This document shows, one piece after another, positions 1 through 9,801 of a stretch of DNA of 64,000 bases. The position numbers and the translations under genes are program-made. The stretch is from Taiwanofungus camphoratus (taxonomy: Eukaryota; Basidiomycota; Agaricomycetes; Polyporales; Taiwanofungaceae). The stretch is taken from positions 2,356,001 through 2,420,000 of the forward strand of contig CP021220.1 in assembly GCA_003999685.1 (NCBI GenBank), in the 5' to 3' direction. How positions within the stretch are numbered: the first letter of the stretch is position 1; every line of letters begins with the position of its first letter. The notes under the pieces are model-generated. The model made no database searches, was not told the origin of the DNA, and saw only the letters and a list, made by a program, of their open reading frames with translations.

Positions 1-1540
1 TGGCAATGTCCGCGCCAGAGAAACCAGGTGTGAGAACCGCGAGCTTGTGCGCGAACGCCTCGAGCTCGGGGAGCAGCTTTGAGAGTTTCAGAGGACCAAG
101 ATGGACCTTGAAAATGCCCTTGCGTCCTGAGACGTCGGGGCGGTCGATGGCGATGTGTCGGTCGAACCGCCCGGGACGCATCAACGCCGGGTCAAGGACG
201 TCCGGTCGGTTCGTGCCCGCAAGGACGACGACGTGTTCCTGTGTGCCGAAACCGTCCATCTCCACTAGCAGTTGGTTGAGAGTATTCTCCCGCTCATCGT
301 TACCGCCGAAGCCGCCCCGCTTGCCACGTGCCTTTCCAATAGCATCAATTTCGTCGATGAAGATGATGGACGGCGCGTTCTTTTTTGCAGAAGCAAACAG
401 ATCACGAACACGGGAAGATCCAACACCAACGAACATCTCGACGAACTCGGAACCGGAGACTGAGAGGAAGGGCACATTGGCCTCGCCTGCAGTTGCCTTC
501 GCAAGCAGGGTCTTACCCGTTCCAGGTGGACCAGAAAGAATAGCACCGCGAGGAATCTTCGCGCCTAGCTTCTCATATCGAGCTGGCTCCTTGAGGAAGG
601 AAACGAACTCCATGATCTCCTGCTTCGCCTCGTCCATACCGGCGACGTCCTGGAACTTGACCTTGACATCCGTGTCCTTGTTGAAAAGCTTAGCGCGGCT
701 CTTGCCAATGCTGAAGATACCTCCTGATGCATTGCCGGAGCCACCCGCTCTCCGCGAAAGATAGAACAAGACGCCGGCAAAAAGGAGGGTGGGACCGAAG
801 TTGAGAAGATAGCTGAAGGCAGAAACCTCCTCATGGTATGCGACTGGTATCCGCTCGTGCGAAGGGATGCCCAGCTCCCGCTGCGCTTCGTCAAGCTTCC
901 GTTCGAACGCCTCAACAGAACCTATTGAGAAGTAGTAGTCGCCGCCCCCTAGGGGCGCCGATGGGTACATAACACCAGTCGCATTTGAGTGCAGTTTGAC
1001 CCGGACTTTACTCCGATTGACTACCACGAGCTTATCGACTAAGCCCTTATCGAGGAAGGCGGTACGGAACTCTTGCCAGGTGATCTCGCGAGAGCCCGTC
1101 GAAGAGGAATTAGAGAGCGCATAAAATATCGCAGCGGTCGTGGCGAGCAGGGCCAGCTGGTTCGCATTGAATCCATTTCCGCCATCCGGTGGTGGAGGCG
1201 GTTGTTTATTGGACTGTTTCCTGTCTTCGTTGGGTTCGTCCTCCTTCTGTTCGGTCTTCTGCCGCTGCTGCTGCTGTTGGTGATATCTCTGAAAAAAGCC
1301 TTCCAGGCCCTTCAGCGGCTCCTGCTTCTGCTCTGCATCCTTCGGGGAGCCCTCCACAACCTTGCCCCTGTCCTCACCCTCGCTCTTTCCCTCCGTCTTC
1401 TTGTCATCGCTTGGCTTCTGTTCTGGGGTCGGAGGATTTGCGGACGGAGTAGCGAATGTACGTGTCCATCGTACTCTGCGAGGAAGAGGTGCAACCCGCC
1501 CCCGAGCGAGAGCAGAGGCACGGATGGAGCGACTGAGCAT
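1..1540 (-). CDS. YTA12: m-AAA protease subunit YTA12 (N-terminal part)
   Basis: Subunit of the ATP-dependent metalloprotease of the mitochondrial inner membrane, which degrades or extracts membrane proteins and matures some imported ones. One unbroken frame runs from the ATG at 1540 to the window edge (513 codons). Residues 1-25 are Arg/Ser/Ala-rich without acids, like a matrix-targeting presequence, followed by a charged Gln-rich linker. Two membrane segments lie near residues 123-140 and 238-258. The AAA module shows Walker A GPPGTGKT near residue 340, Walker B with FIDEIDAIG near 391, and the RPGRFDRHI arginine-finger region. The run [18 protein letters not shown] and the later [10 protein letters not shown] fit the Yta12/Afg3 branch rather than i-AAA. 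The HEXXH protease half is beyond the left edge. Yta12 rather than Afg3 is an inference from the RHI and AGTNRPD context. Confidence 0.93.
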   Translation of the reverse strand, partial: MLSRSIRASALARGRVAPLPRRVRWTRTFATPSANPPTPEQKPSDDKKTEGKSEGEDRGKVVEGSPKDAEQKQEPLKGLEGFFQRYHQQQQQRQKTEQKEDEPNEDRKQSNKQPPPPPDGGNGFNANQLALLATTAAIFYALSNSSSTGSREITWQEFRTAFLDKGLVDKLVVVNRSKVRVKLHSNATGVMYPSAPLGGGDYYFSIGSVEAFERKLDEAQRELGIPSHERIPVAYHEEVSAFSYLLNFGPTLLFAGVLFYLSRRAGGSGNASGGIFSIGKSRAKLFNKDTDVKVKFQDVAGMDEAKQEIMEFVSFLKEPARYEKLGAKIPRGAILSGPPGTGKTLLAKATAGEANVPFLSVSGSEFVEMFVGVGSSRVRDLFASAKKNAPSIIFIDEIDAIGKARGKRGGFGGNDERENTLNQLLVEMDGFGTQEHVVVLAGTNRPDVLDPALMRPGRFDRHIAIDRPDVSGRKGIFKVHLGPLKLSKLLPELEAFAHKLAVLTPGFSGADIA

Positions 1541-2057
1541 TGAAGATGGGAGAGTAGGAGAGAGTTGGTGAGGGCGATGCCGACGCCGTCACGCACCGCG
1601 CCTCTTCCGACTCGCCGAAAATGTCGACCCAGCGCATGACTAACTGAAACCCCACTTTAGGGTTCTCCTTCACGTGCCGCGCGGCGTCGCGCCATCCCGG
1701 CTACAGCGCGGCGGTGCAGGCAATCACGGCAGACATGGCAATAGGTGAGGTAAAATATGTAAAAAGCTATGTCAAAGCACTCGTGACGATTACAGAATTT
1801 GCCTTATATACTCTAATCAGGCTTTGTGAGCCTTCCAGATTGATTTACACATTTTACAATTTTAGAAAAGCATGTCAAGACTCTGTCACCTCGTCGATTG
1901 CCCCGAGAGTTGAACGTCGAACAGTTTCAAACAATTGTGTGAGATTTCGAATAGAAATGTGTACGTAGGGTGCTAGAGGATGGCAATGATATCACACGAC
2001 AACCTCAAAGACTACGCTAAAGGTTTACTCTCATTTTCCCTTGCTCATATCTCCACT
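1541..2057. other. Intergenic: YTA12 upstream / phosphatase 3' flank
   Basis: Both neighbours read leftward, so this holds the YTA12 promoter and the phosphatase 3' UTR. I see no further gene, repeat or clear TATA box. Confidence 0.6.
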
Positions 2058-4087
2058 TTATTTCCACTCCCTCCCATCAATGATCGTGTCCGGCACAGGA
2101 GGTACCGGATAGTCTGCATAACAGTCATACGTAAAATTCACCTCCGCAATACGTTCTTTCATTCCCTGCACGAAGTTCGCAAGCGGGCACAGGCCGTCCG
2201 GATTCGGCGTCTCGCAGTGGGCAATGCCGGTGAGCGGTACCGCGCCGTCGTTCAACAAGAAGCGGATGAACGACTCTTTGGTCGAGTTCGTCGGCGAAGC
2301 AGGGCAAGAAAGCACCTGTCCGACGAGGTTTGAGGAGAAGGGCGCAATGTACTGGACGTGGTAGGTCTGCACAACAGATGAGAAGTGATCCCGCAGGAGT
2401 AAGGGATGGGCTATACCTGATCAGCCGGAATATGATCGACTGGCAGCGGGCCATTGGCGGCCATCGTCGTGAAGTTAAGCGCGGTGATAACTGTGCCGTC
2501 CGCTAGTTACTATCCTCGGCGAACTGTGATTTCGCGATGACTCACTATTCGCAATAACGGTGTCGTGCGTGGCATCAACATAGATCGGTTGGTTCAGCGG
2601 AAACGTGATATTGTTGCCATCAAGCGTGCCGTTCAAGCTCGTCGCAAATTCTGTGAGCGGCGTCTGCGTGAGGCGCGCGACAAGTTCCTGAACATAGCCG
2701 ATGCCCTGCGCAGCGGCGGCCGGGTTGCCGGGGCCGTCGCCATACCAGAATGAAAGGTCTTGAGAAAGTCGAATTTGAGTCTGCTCTTCCTCTGTGCGAG
2801 CTAGAACTCGATCTCACCGATGGAATATTCGAAGCCGAGCCACTCCTCCTCTGTAAAGAGGTTGCAGAAGTCCGAGTAGCCGAGGGCGACGGTCTCGTAC
2901 GCGCACAGCTGCTGCATGGCATACACTTGGCTGACGTCGAGAGTCACGCCCTTCAGATACTGCTGCAGCCTAGGCACAGTGTTCTTGAGATAGACCTGGG
3001 ACCAGTTTCCCGAGGCAACGCCGCCCAGGTTGCCGATGGCGTTGTTCGCGTTCGGGCATGCGTTCCAGGGCGCGAGCGTGTTATTGTACCCGGAAGATTC
3101 GATGATAATGGACTCGTAATAGGACGTGGTGTACTGTGGGACGCCGAAGAAACCCGCTGCAAAGTTCAAGCTGGAGGAGTGTCATTGCAAAGACTGAAGT
3201 GAGACACGGAATATTTCCTTACGCCGAGTCCACCATGCGAGCTGAAGGAGCGTCAGCACCGCGCGTTGCTTTGGACAACGGAGTCACGTACATTCAGAAG
3301 TCGTGCGGAACACCGGCAAACCAGTAAAGCCCTTGAGTAAGTCGCCATATTTTACCCTGAAGCCAATACCAAGGTCGAATCTGTGTAGGAGCGTCAGTAG
3401 CGTGAAACACACTCCATTGGCGCATGTCACTGACAGTTGCTCGCGGCCAAACGGTGTCAAGATTTCCGCACCCAGTTTATAGGTCCAAGTATTCAAGAAC
3501 TCCAAGGGCCCAGTAGCCGTGAGGCCGGTGCTGTCTGCGGCGGAATGCAACAGCGCAGCAAACGCACTCGGTGCAGAACCAGAGGTGGGGTACCTCGCAC
3601 CGTGGCGATGGAGAAGATGGACCTGTGTGAGCTCACAGCCTTGTGGGACCTGCGGGGACGTTTCAGGAAGTCCAAAGGCTCCGCCAACAGAAAACCAGGG
3701 GCCGAGGTTTCCCCAGTAGCGCAAGGGATTGAACGCCGGAAGCTGGCCGGTGTACTGGGATGAAGGGTTCACCAGAGGATAGGTGTCGTAGTTGAGCGCA
3801 GCAGCTGGAGCAGTTGCAATTGCCTCGGCTTCATCTCCAGCTGTACACGACGTGAATTAGACCAAAACGCTGGATGCAACTAGACAGTTCTGCAACGCAC
3901 TCGGAGTAGGACCAGCGAAGCCGACCTCTTCGGCATCTGGGAAGTAGGTCTCATAAGTCGTGACAGTTGCACCCGGAGGGGGATAGACTGCGGTTGAAGT
4001 AGCGCCGGCAAAGGTTGAGGCGGACTCGGCGGCGGGTGCGGCTGCTACCAAGGGCAGAGCACCGAGGAGAAGGGCGATGGCTACCAT
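2058..4087 (-). CDS. Secreted histidine acid phosphatase / phytase-like
   Basis: Member of the histidine acid phosphatase family (branch 2), which hydrolyses phosphomonoesters such as phytate through a phospho-histidine. Eight exons: 3901-4087, 3435-3840, 3292-3380, 3223-3241, 2818-3170, 2546-2758, 2417-2502, 2058-2366, giving 553 aa. The start chosen at 4087 opens a signal peptide (MVAIALLLGALPLVAAAP); an in-frame ATG 60 nt upstream would bury it. The catalytic motif LLHRHGARYPT is near residue 135 and the proton-donor ATHDT near residue 413, both intact. Many Cys and N-glycosylation sequons agree with secretion. Exon 4 is only 19 nt and encodes part of SRMVDSALNF, a conserved family stretch, so it is needed. 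Whether the natural substrate is phytate cannot be told from sequence. Confidence 0.9.
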
Positions 4088-4574
4088 GTCCGGGGCGTGA
4101 AGACCTGCAGCACAGGGAAGACAACCCTGGGACAGAGTGACATACTGCAAGGCTATTTATGCTGTCTGCGGAAAATGCGAACGGGAGACGATGTCCGAGT
4201 GTGCTCAGGTGGACCCTCAGGGAGCCAGGACGACCCTACATGATGGATGAGCGACAACATATTGATGGAACCGACCTGGACAGACGCACGGGTGTGCGCA
4301 GGGCCAATCATGGTTGCTGCAGACCGGACATATCGCTCGAGGGGGAATTGAGCCAACACGTTCCCTGCCACATTGCCGACTGAAACACTTATTTTAATTT
4401 TCTACGTTGATCTTATCTGATAATTGTCAGGCACCGCGCGGGGTAAGCCGGGGTCCCTGCCACGCGTCAACGTACCTCTCGTGCTGCAACTTGAGCTAGT
4501 ATCGAGTGCAGCGTCGATTTACTTTACTGTTGTTCAAGTTTTCGTGCCCATGTCGATGGCCATATACACATCGC
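4088..4574. other. Divergent promoter region, phosphatase / PP2C
   Basis: The acid phosphatase reads left and the PP2C gene reads right from this 487-bp gap, so it carries both upstream regions. No conserved ORF or obvious TATA element was found. Confidence 0.6.
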
Positions 4575-6281
4575 ATGGCTTTACGACTCTTACGATCCTC
4601 CCTGTCACTGTCGTCAAGAAACACCCCCGGCGTCTTCGAGTCGTGTTTGAATATCGCACGATATCATGATTATATCCGTTTCTCGACACCAGGTACGCCG
4701 CTCGATCGTGTCGCAGCCGGCTGGCACGTTCATTCCACCGCAGGAGGTTCAGCACGGATTCCTCTCAATGACCCCAAAGTCATAGGCGTAGCCACGTCTC
4801 GAGGAGAGAGAGAGTAAGTAATCCCCCCTCTTCGTCACGCACGAGACACCATTCCTTCCCGCTCACAGAAAGCAAGAAGACTTTTATGCCTACGCTGCGC
4901 TCTCCCTCGATCCTGAGGAGCTACGCCTCAGTCTAAGGAAGCACCACCATACGAATTGGGATCCATCCTCCCTCCCACCTGCATTAGCCCGCCAAGTCCT
5001 CTTCGTTGGTATCTATGACGGCCATGGGGGGTCCACCGTCTCTCAATTTCTCCGCCAGGAGCTGCATGGTCTTCTTGAGAATGTAGACAAATCTCACGTT
5101 CCAGATGTATACGAGTGGGCCAAAGAACTTGGCGGCTACTTCAAGCGCTTCAAGGGCGGTGTGCTTGCCCCTTGGGTCCGACGCGATTCGCCAGATTCAA
5201 ACGCAACTATGGATTTAGAGGCAAGGGCAACGCTGGCATTCTTTGAGGTCAATTTCTTTCTCTACTCTCGATTCAAAGGATCGTAACGCAGACTTATCAG
5301 CTTACAATACACATCTATCCCGCGGTCTTCGCGCCTTAGGTAGACAGAACCCTCTCTATAGAGAAAACAGCGAAGGAGTGTGGTGCAACTGCGTCAGTTG
5401 TCCTCCTCCACTCCCTCGATAATCCCGCTACACCCTTCTTCACCTCATCACAAATCGCGCTCACCGTCGCGCACGTGGGGTACGTCTAATCTCGTCCCCT
5501 AAAGATAGTCTCATTGATCGTGCGATCGGCGATGGCGCGCAGCGACACAAGGGTCCTCCTGTGCGCAACAGACGGCGCGAAGGTTACTCCCATGACGGAA
5601 AATCACCATGCTGATGCACGTGTTGAGGCCGTGCGGCTACGTAGGATGAGTACCGGGCCCACCATGGATTCGTTCGGTGAAATTCGGTAAGGCACCGTCT
5701 CGATGCTTTTTGCACGTATCGGTCGTTGACGGAAATGCTCTACGCGACTCCCTCGCCCAGATGGATGGGCGCCCTGGCCAACACCCGCAGGTGGGTCCTT
5801 GCATGAATCTGACTTTCGTCACCTGCATAGCTGACGTCTTAGACGACTTGCCACTCTCCGTCTTACGCAGTTTGGGTGACCTGAATTACAAGCGTTTCGG
5901 GGTGACGCCTGAGCCGCAAGTGCGCACCATGCTCCTGAAGGGTCGGCGTCCCCTCATTTTCCGTTCCACCGTGCCATACGATCTCACTATCTGACAGGGC
6001 CTGAGTACTCGCACCTGACGCTCGTCTCCGACGGGATCTCCTCCGTCGTCTCGGACGATGAGATGGCCGACCTTGCGCGCGGCGCGCCGACTCCACGACA
6101 CGCCGCACAACGGATCCTGGACTTCGCGGACCAGATGGGTAGCGACGATAACTTGACTGCGATCGTGGTCCCTCTCGCTGGATGGGGCAAGATGACCGGC
6201 GAAGACCGCACACGAGAACTAAGGAACTATAGGCTGCGCCAGATGAAGGGGAACGAGCGACGTAACCCGAGGTGGATGTGA
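4575..6281 (+). CDS. PTC6: PP2C-type protein phosphatase, PTC6-like
   Basis: Metal-dependent Ser/Thr phosphatase. Seven exons: 4575-4813, 4869-5247, 5340-5479, 5543-5686, 5761-5790, 5871-5941, 5998-6281; 428 aa. The ATG at 4575 opens MALRLLRSSLSLSSR, a typical mitochondrial presequence; an in-frame ATG at 4506 would add 23 residues. PP2C motifs in order: GVATSRGEREKQEDFYA, FVGIYDGHGGSTVSQFL (metal-binding Asp), VAHVGDTRVLL, ANTRSLGDLNYKRFG, LVSDGISS, and GSDDNLTAIVV (metal-binding Asp). Exon 5 is 30 nt and encodes the WMGALANTR stretch. Presequence and motif spacing recall yeast Ptc6, which acts in mitochondria; the subfamily is inferred. It converges on the GGT-like gene with 214 bp between stops. 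Confidence 0.87.
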
Positions 6282-6495
6282 GCTATCGGGCATGTTTTCG
6301 CGGAGTGTGCAGGCACGCTCTAGATTGGATTTTCATTTTGCATTATTGTATTTGACTTCTATTCTTCGTACTTGTTTATACCACAAGACTTTGCATAATC
6401 TCTTCACACCAATGCTGGATATCATCATGTCACGATACGCACCTATGGCTAGATGTGATCATTTTTCTATCAACCCTTCAATTAATACTCGGAAA

Positions 6496-9147
6496 CTAGA
6501 TCTGAGCCGCAGCATGTCCGTCGCTCCTAGGGTCGGATCCAGCCGCCCAGACGGTCTTTCCGGATTGGTCTACAATTCGCTGAATGATCTGTCCACGCCC
6601 GAACATGCCCCGCCCAAGGCCTGTCACAACGCGCGTGTCGTGCCCCATAGCTAAGACCGACCATCAGTATCATGACAGAGTCGCGACGAAAGATTTGTAC
6701 GCACAACGTAGCTTCTCTACCACTTCTTCTGAAATGCCCTCCTCGAAGTATACCTCGCTGTTGACGTCGCCCGCATCATCCGACTGTAGAGAGTCCGGGC
6801 TTCCGGCAGAAATGCAGAACCTTGGAGCGTCCAGTGAAGCCTGCGCAGTGAAGCCACGAAGCATGTTCAATAGGACCTGCACATGACCTTGTGGCTAAAG
6901 ACACACGGAGGTCAGTACAAACAGTGCAAGGTAGGCCAGGAAATCACCATGAATGTCATACCTGCATGAAGCCGCCCATAACGCCATAGCACAGGAAAAG
7001 CGCATCGCCCCGTAATGCCATAGCAGGAATGATTGTGTGATAAGGCCGCTTTCCGCCCTGAATGAAAACGACATCACTAATCTTGTCGAATTTTTGTGTT
7101 GCTTCTGAGGAAGATATACCTGGAGAGCGTTGGGATGACCTAATGTCAAGTTGAAATTGCTACCACGGTTTTGGAGAGTAAATCCACAGCCCTTTGGGAC
7201 CGCTAAGGCACATTCAAATCGGCTTTTGCTATAGTTCATGGCCAAAAATTCTAGCCTTACCTCCCGTCCCGAAACCTAGACGAGAGGGCGGGAAAAACTA
7301 AGAACATTATCATATCTATTGAATGCGTATGGTACAGACCTGCATAGTTACTTTGGATGTAGCTGCAAGCATTGCCCCACTGATCCGTTACTGCAAGGAC
7401 AATGTCGTCAGTCCAGGTGGGTCTGCATAAGACGACGACGTCTAACCAGAGAAGTAGACAGTATCTGAGGAGAATACAGGATTGCCCTGATGACATGCAA
7501 TTAACGGTGCATTGACTAAAGTCGTTCGAAAAGTCTTACATGAACAACTTTGGGGTTAGTTTTAGTCGGATCAAAGAGCTTAGCACGAGAAGCCAGATAT
7601 TCCTGGAATGGTGACAAAGTTGAGAACAAGTCGGGACACCACCCACTCTATCTCACCTTCTTCAGAAGCTCGGCAGTCGGGACGTGCACCACGTCCGGGT
7701 CAGAGACGTAGTATTGACTATCTGCAAAAGGTGATGTTACCTCCTTTCAAGAACATAATACTCGTCCAGCACGCAGAACGCACCAGCGAATGCAAGCCTG
7801 TCGATTGAACGTCTCAATCACCACATCAGGATTAAGGTATCAATAATCATACCGCAGAGCTTCGATAAGAGCATGGAGGTACTCGGCAGAGTTATGCTCC
7901 ATGTCCAACAAAGAGCGAATCTTTCCCTCCTTCTCCATGTTCTCCAGGATGCCGAGAGCGAGAAGAGCTGTGATACCTTGCCCGTTGGGTGGACACTTAG
8001 TAACTATGAGCCAAGCATTTCCCTTGCGGACAATATTGTTACCTCATATAAAGTGACCTCATCCTGGAAGGTATATTGGATAGGGTCCACAAACGCAGTC
8101 TCATGCTTGGAAAGATCTTCAAGCTCCATGACACCGCCCTTGCTCTGGATCAATTCTACGATGGCTTCAGCAATCCGCCCCTTGTAAAAGCCATCCTTTC
8201 CTTGCTCCGCTACTGCGCGGAACGTCTTGGCGAGGTTGGGCAGCTTGACAATCTGCCCTGGAAGCGGCGCCTTGCCGTTGAGAAGCATCTCATCGGCGCT
8301 GGGCGATGCATTTTTGATAAGGTTCTCGGATCGCTTCCACTGGGGTCGAAATGGAAACGTCAGGGTCGAACGCCCTTTAAATTGAACGTACGTACTGCAA
8401 ACGCATGGATCTCCGAAACTGGCACTCTGCAGGCAGGATGAGAAGGACAAAACTCAACGACAGCTGCAAAATTTACCCTTCTTCAGCAAGCCTGATGGCC
8501 GGTTCAAGGACCTCAGCGACACTCAGCTTGCCGCTTCCAAACTTCTCGACCGTGTCTACCCATGCAGCCGCAGCACCTGCATGTCATGAAATGCATCACT
8601 CGTCGGATCGTTCAGAACTTCCGATATTGAGTACGAACCTGGAACAGTGACACTGTTCAAGTTGGTGACTGGAATTTGGTTTCCCGTAACACCTCGTTGG
8701 CGGACATGGTCTATGGTCAACTTAGCTGGTGAGCGTCCGGAGCCATTTAGGGCTTTAACGGTCTTGGTTTTTGAATCATAGAAAAGGCAAAATGCATCCC
8801 TATGAGAGAGGGGCATTCGTCAATCGTTCAAGCTATGTGGATAGATGTATGGTAGCTATGCTCACCCACCGATCCCACAGCAACTTGGCTCGGTAACGTT
8901 CAATGCAGCAGAGGTTGCGACAGCGGCATCGGCTAGAATTGATTCCGAGTCAGTGATGTCCTAGATTCGCAACGATGGAGTTCTCACCAGCGTTACCGCC
9001 CTTCCTGAGGATCTCCAATCCTGCTTCTGTAGCTAAGGGCTGAGATGAAGATACTACGCCTTTCGTCCCGTACACTTGCGATCTCCGGCTGGGAAAGCGT
9101 TGGAATACAATATCAGGCTGTTCGACCTTGCTCCAATCGACTTTCAT
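6496..9147 (-). CDS. Gamma-glutamyltranspeptidase-like (YwrD-type Ntn hydrolase)
   Basis: Self-cleaving N-terminal-nucleophile hydrolase of the gamma-glutamyltransferase family. Seventeen exons: 8988-9147, 8866-8932, 8639-8799, 8477-8576, 8396-8426, 8043-8339, 7853-7995, 7784-7797, 7657-7721, 7540-7602, 7447-7486, 7340-7390, 7261-7275, 7120-7202, 6962-7057, 6705-6894, 6496-6650; 576 aa. Family marks: [26 protein letters not shown], then [16 protein letters not shown] where the Thr of DTV aligns with the nucleophile, [18 protein letters not shown], and [15 protein letters not shown]. There is no signal peptide, so it is probably cytosolic and closer to bacterial YwrD than to vacuolar glutathione-degrading GGT. 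Exons of 14 and 15 nt each restore the conserved LAFAD and GFGTG runs. Substrate is unknown. Confidence 0.9.
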
Positions 9148-9801
9148 GTTGGATGTACAAGATAAAGAGGGTTGACGGTAATGTATGTCGCTCCCTGAGT
9201 CGAGTGGCCCATTCTTTATCTTTGAGAACTGTTATCGATATTCATAGTCATTCGGGAGACGGCATGCCGCAGATCACGACCAAGACCCATATAAAGAGTG
9301 TCCACAAGAATAATATTCAGAGCCGCGACGGAGAGCTTGGCAGGGATCTTCCGATGCACTGGGCTTTGTCCCTGACCCCACTATTGAGAGCATTCTGAAC
9401 AGGTTCAATTGAGCGGTGCCTAATCTCTCAAGTAACAGTAGTAAGTAGTGTGCCTTGTTGTGTGTTCGGCTACTAAATAGTAGCTACTTGTGCCCACCCC
9501 GACCGCCGGCTATGGCCGACTGTCTGCAGCACTGCGCACGACGGGCTCACTGCACTGTGAGCGGTACCAAAGTTGTTGTAGTAAAGGAGCGCGCTGCTCT
9601 ATTTCTAGGGCGAGGATCCTGTAACATATGGCTTCGTGTCTAGACAGTCAGATGGTCTTGCGTCGGAGTCGGTACCGGCAAAGTGGAGTAGAGTGTTAGT
9701 AGCGCTCAAAGCCAGTATACTATCGCACATTCGCGGTTAACGCTGCTGCTAGCAACTTCGACTCTGGGTCTGGTCCGAGAACACAGTGATAGTATTCAGC
9801 G
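9148..9801. other. Divergent promoter region, GGT-like / Zn2Cys6 factor
   Basis: Both neighbours are transcribed outward from this 654-bp gap. A TATAAA reads on the + strand at 9290-9295 but is about 500 bp from the next start, so its use is doubtful. No coding sequence was recognised. Confidence 0.55.

Noticed and set aside
6-764. Long open frame on the + strand
   Set aside because: It is the exact antisense of the YTA12 AAA domain, whose Walker motifs are unmistakable on the - strand; the antisense product is low-complexity Ser/Arg/Pro.
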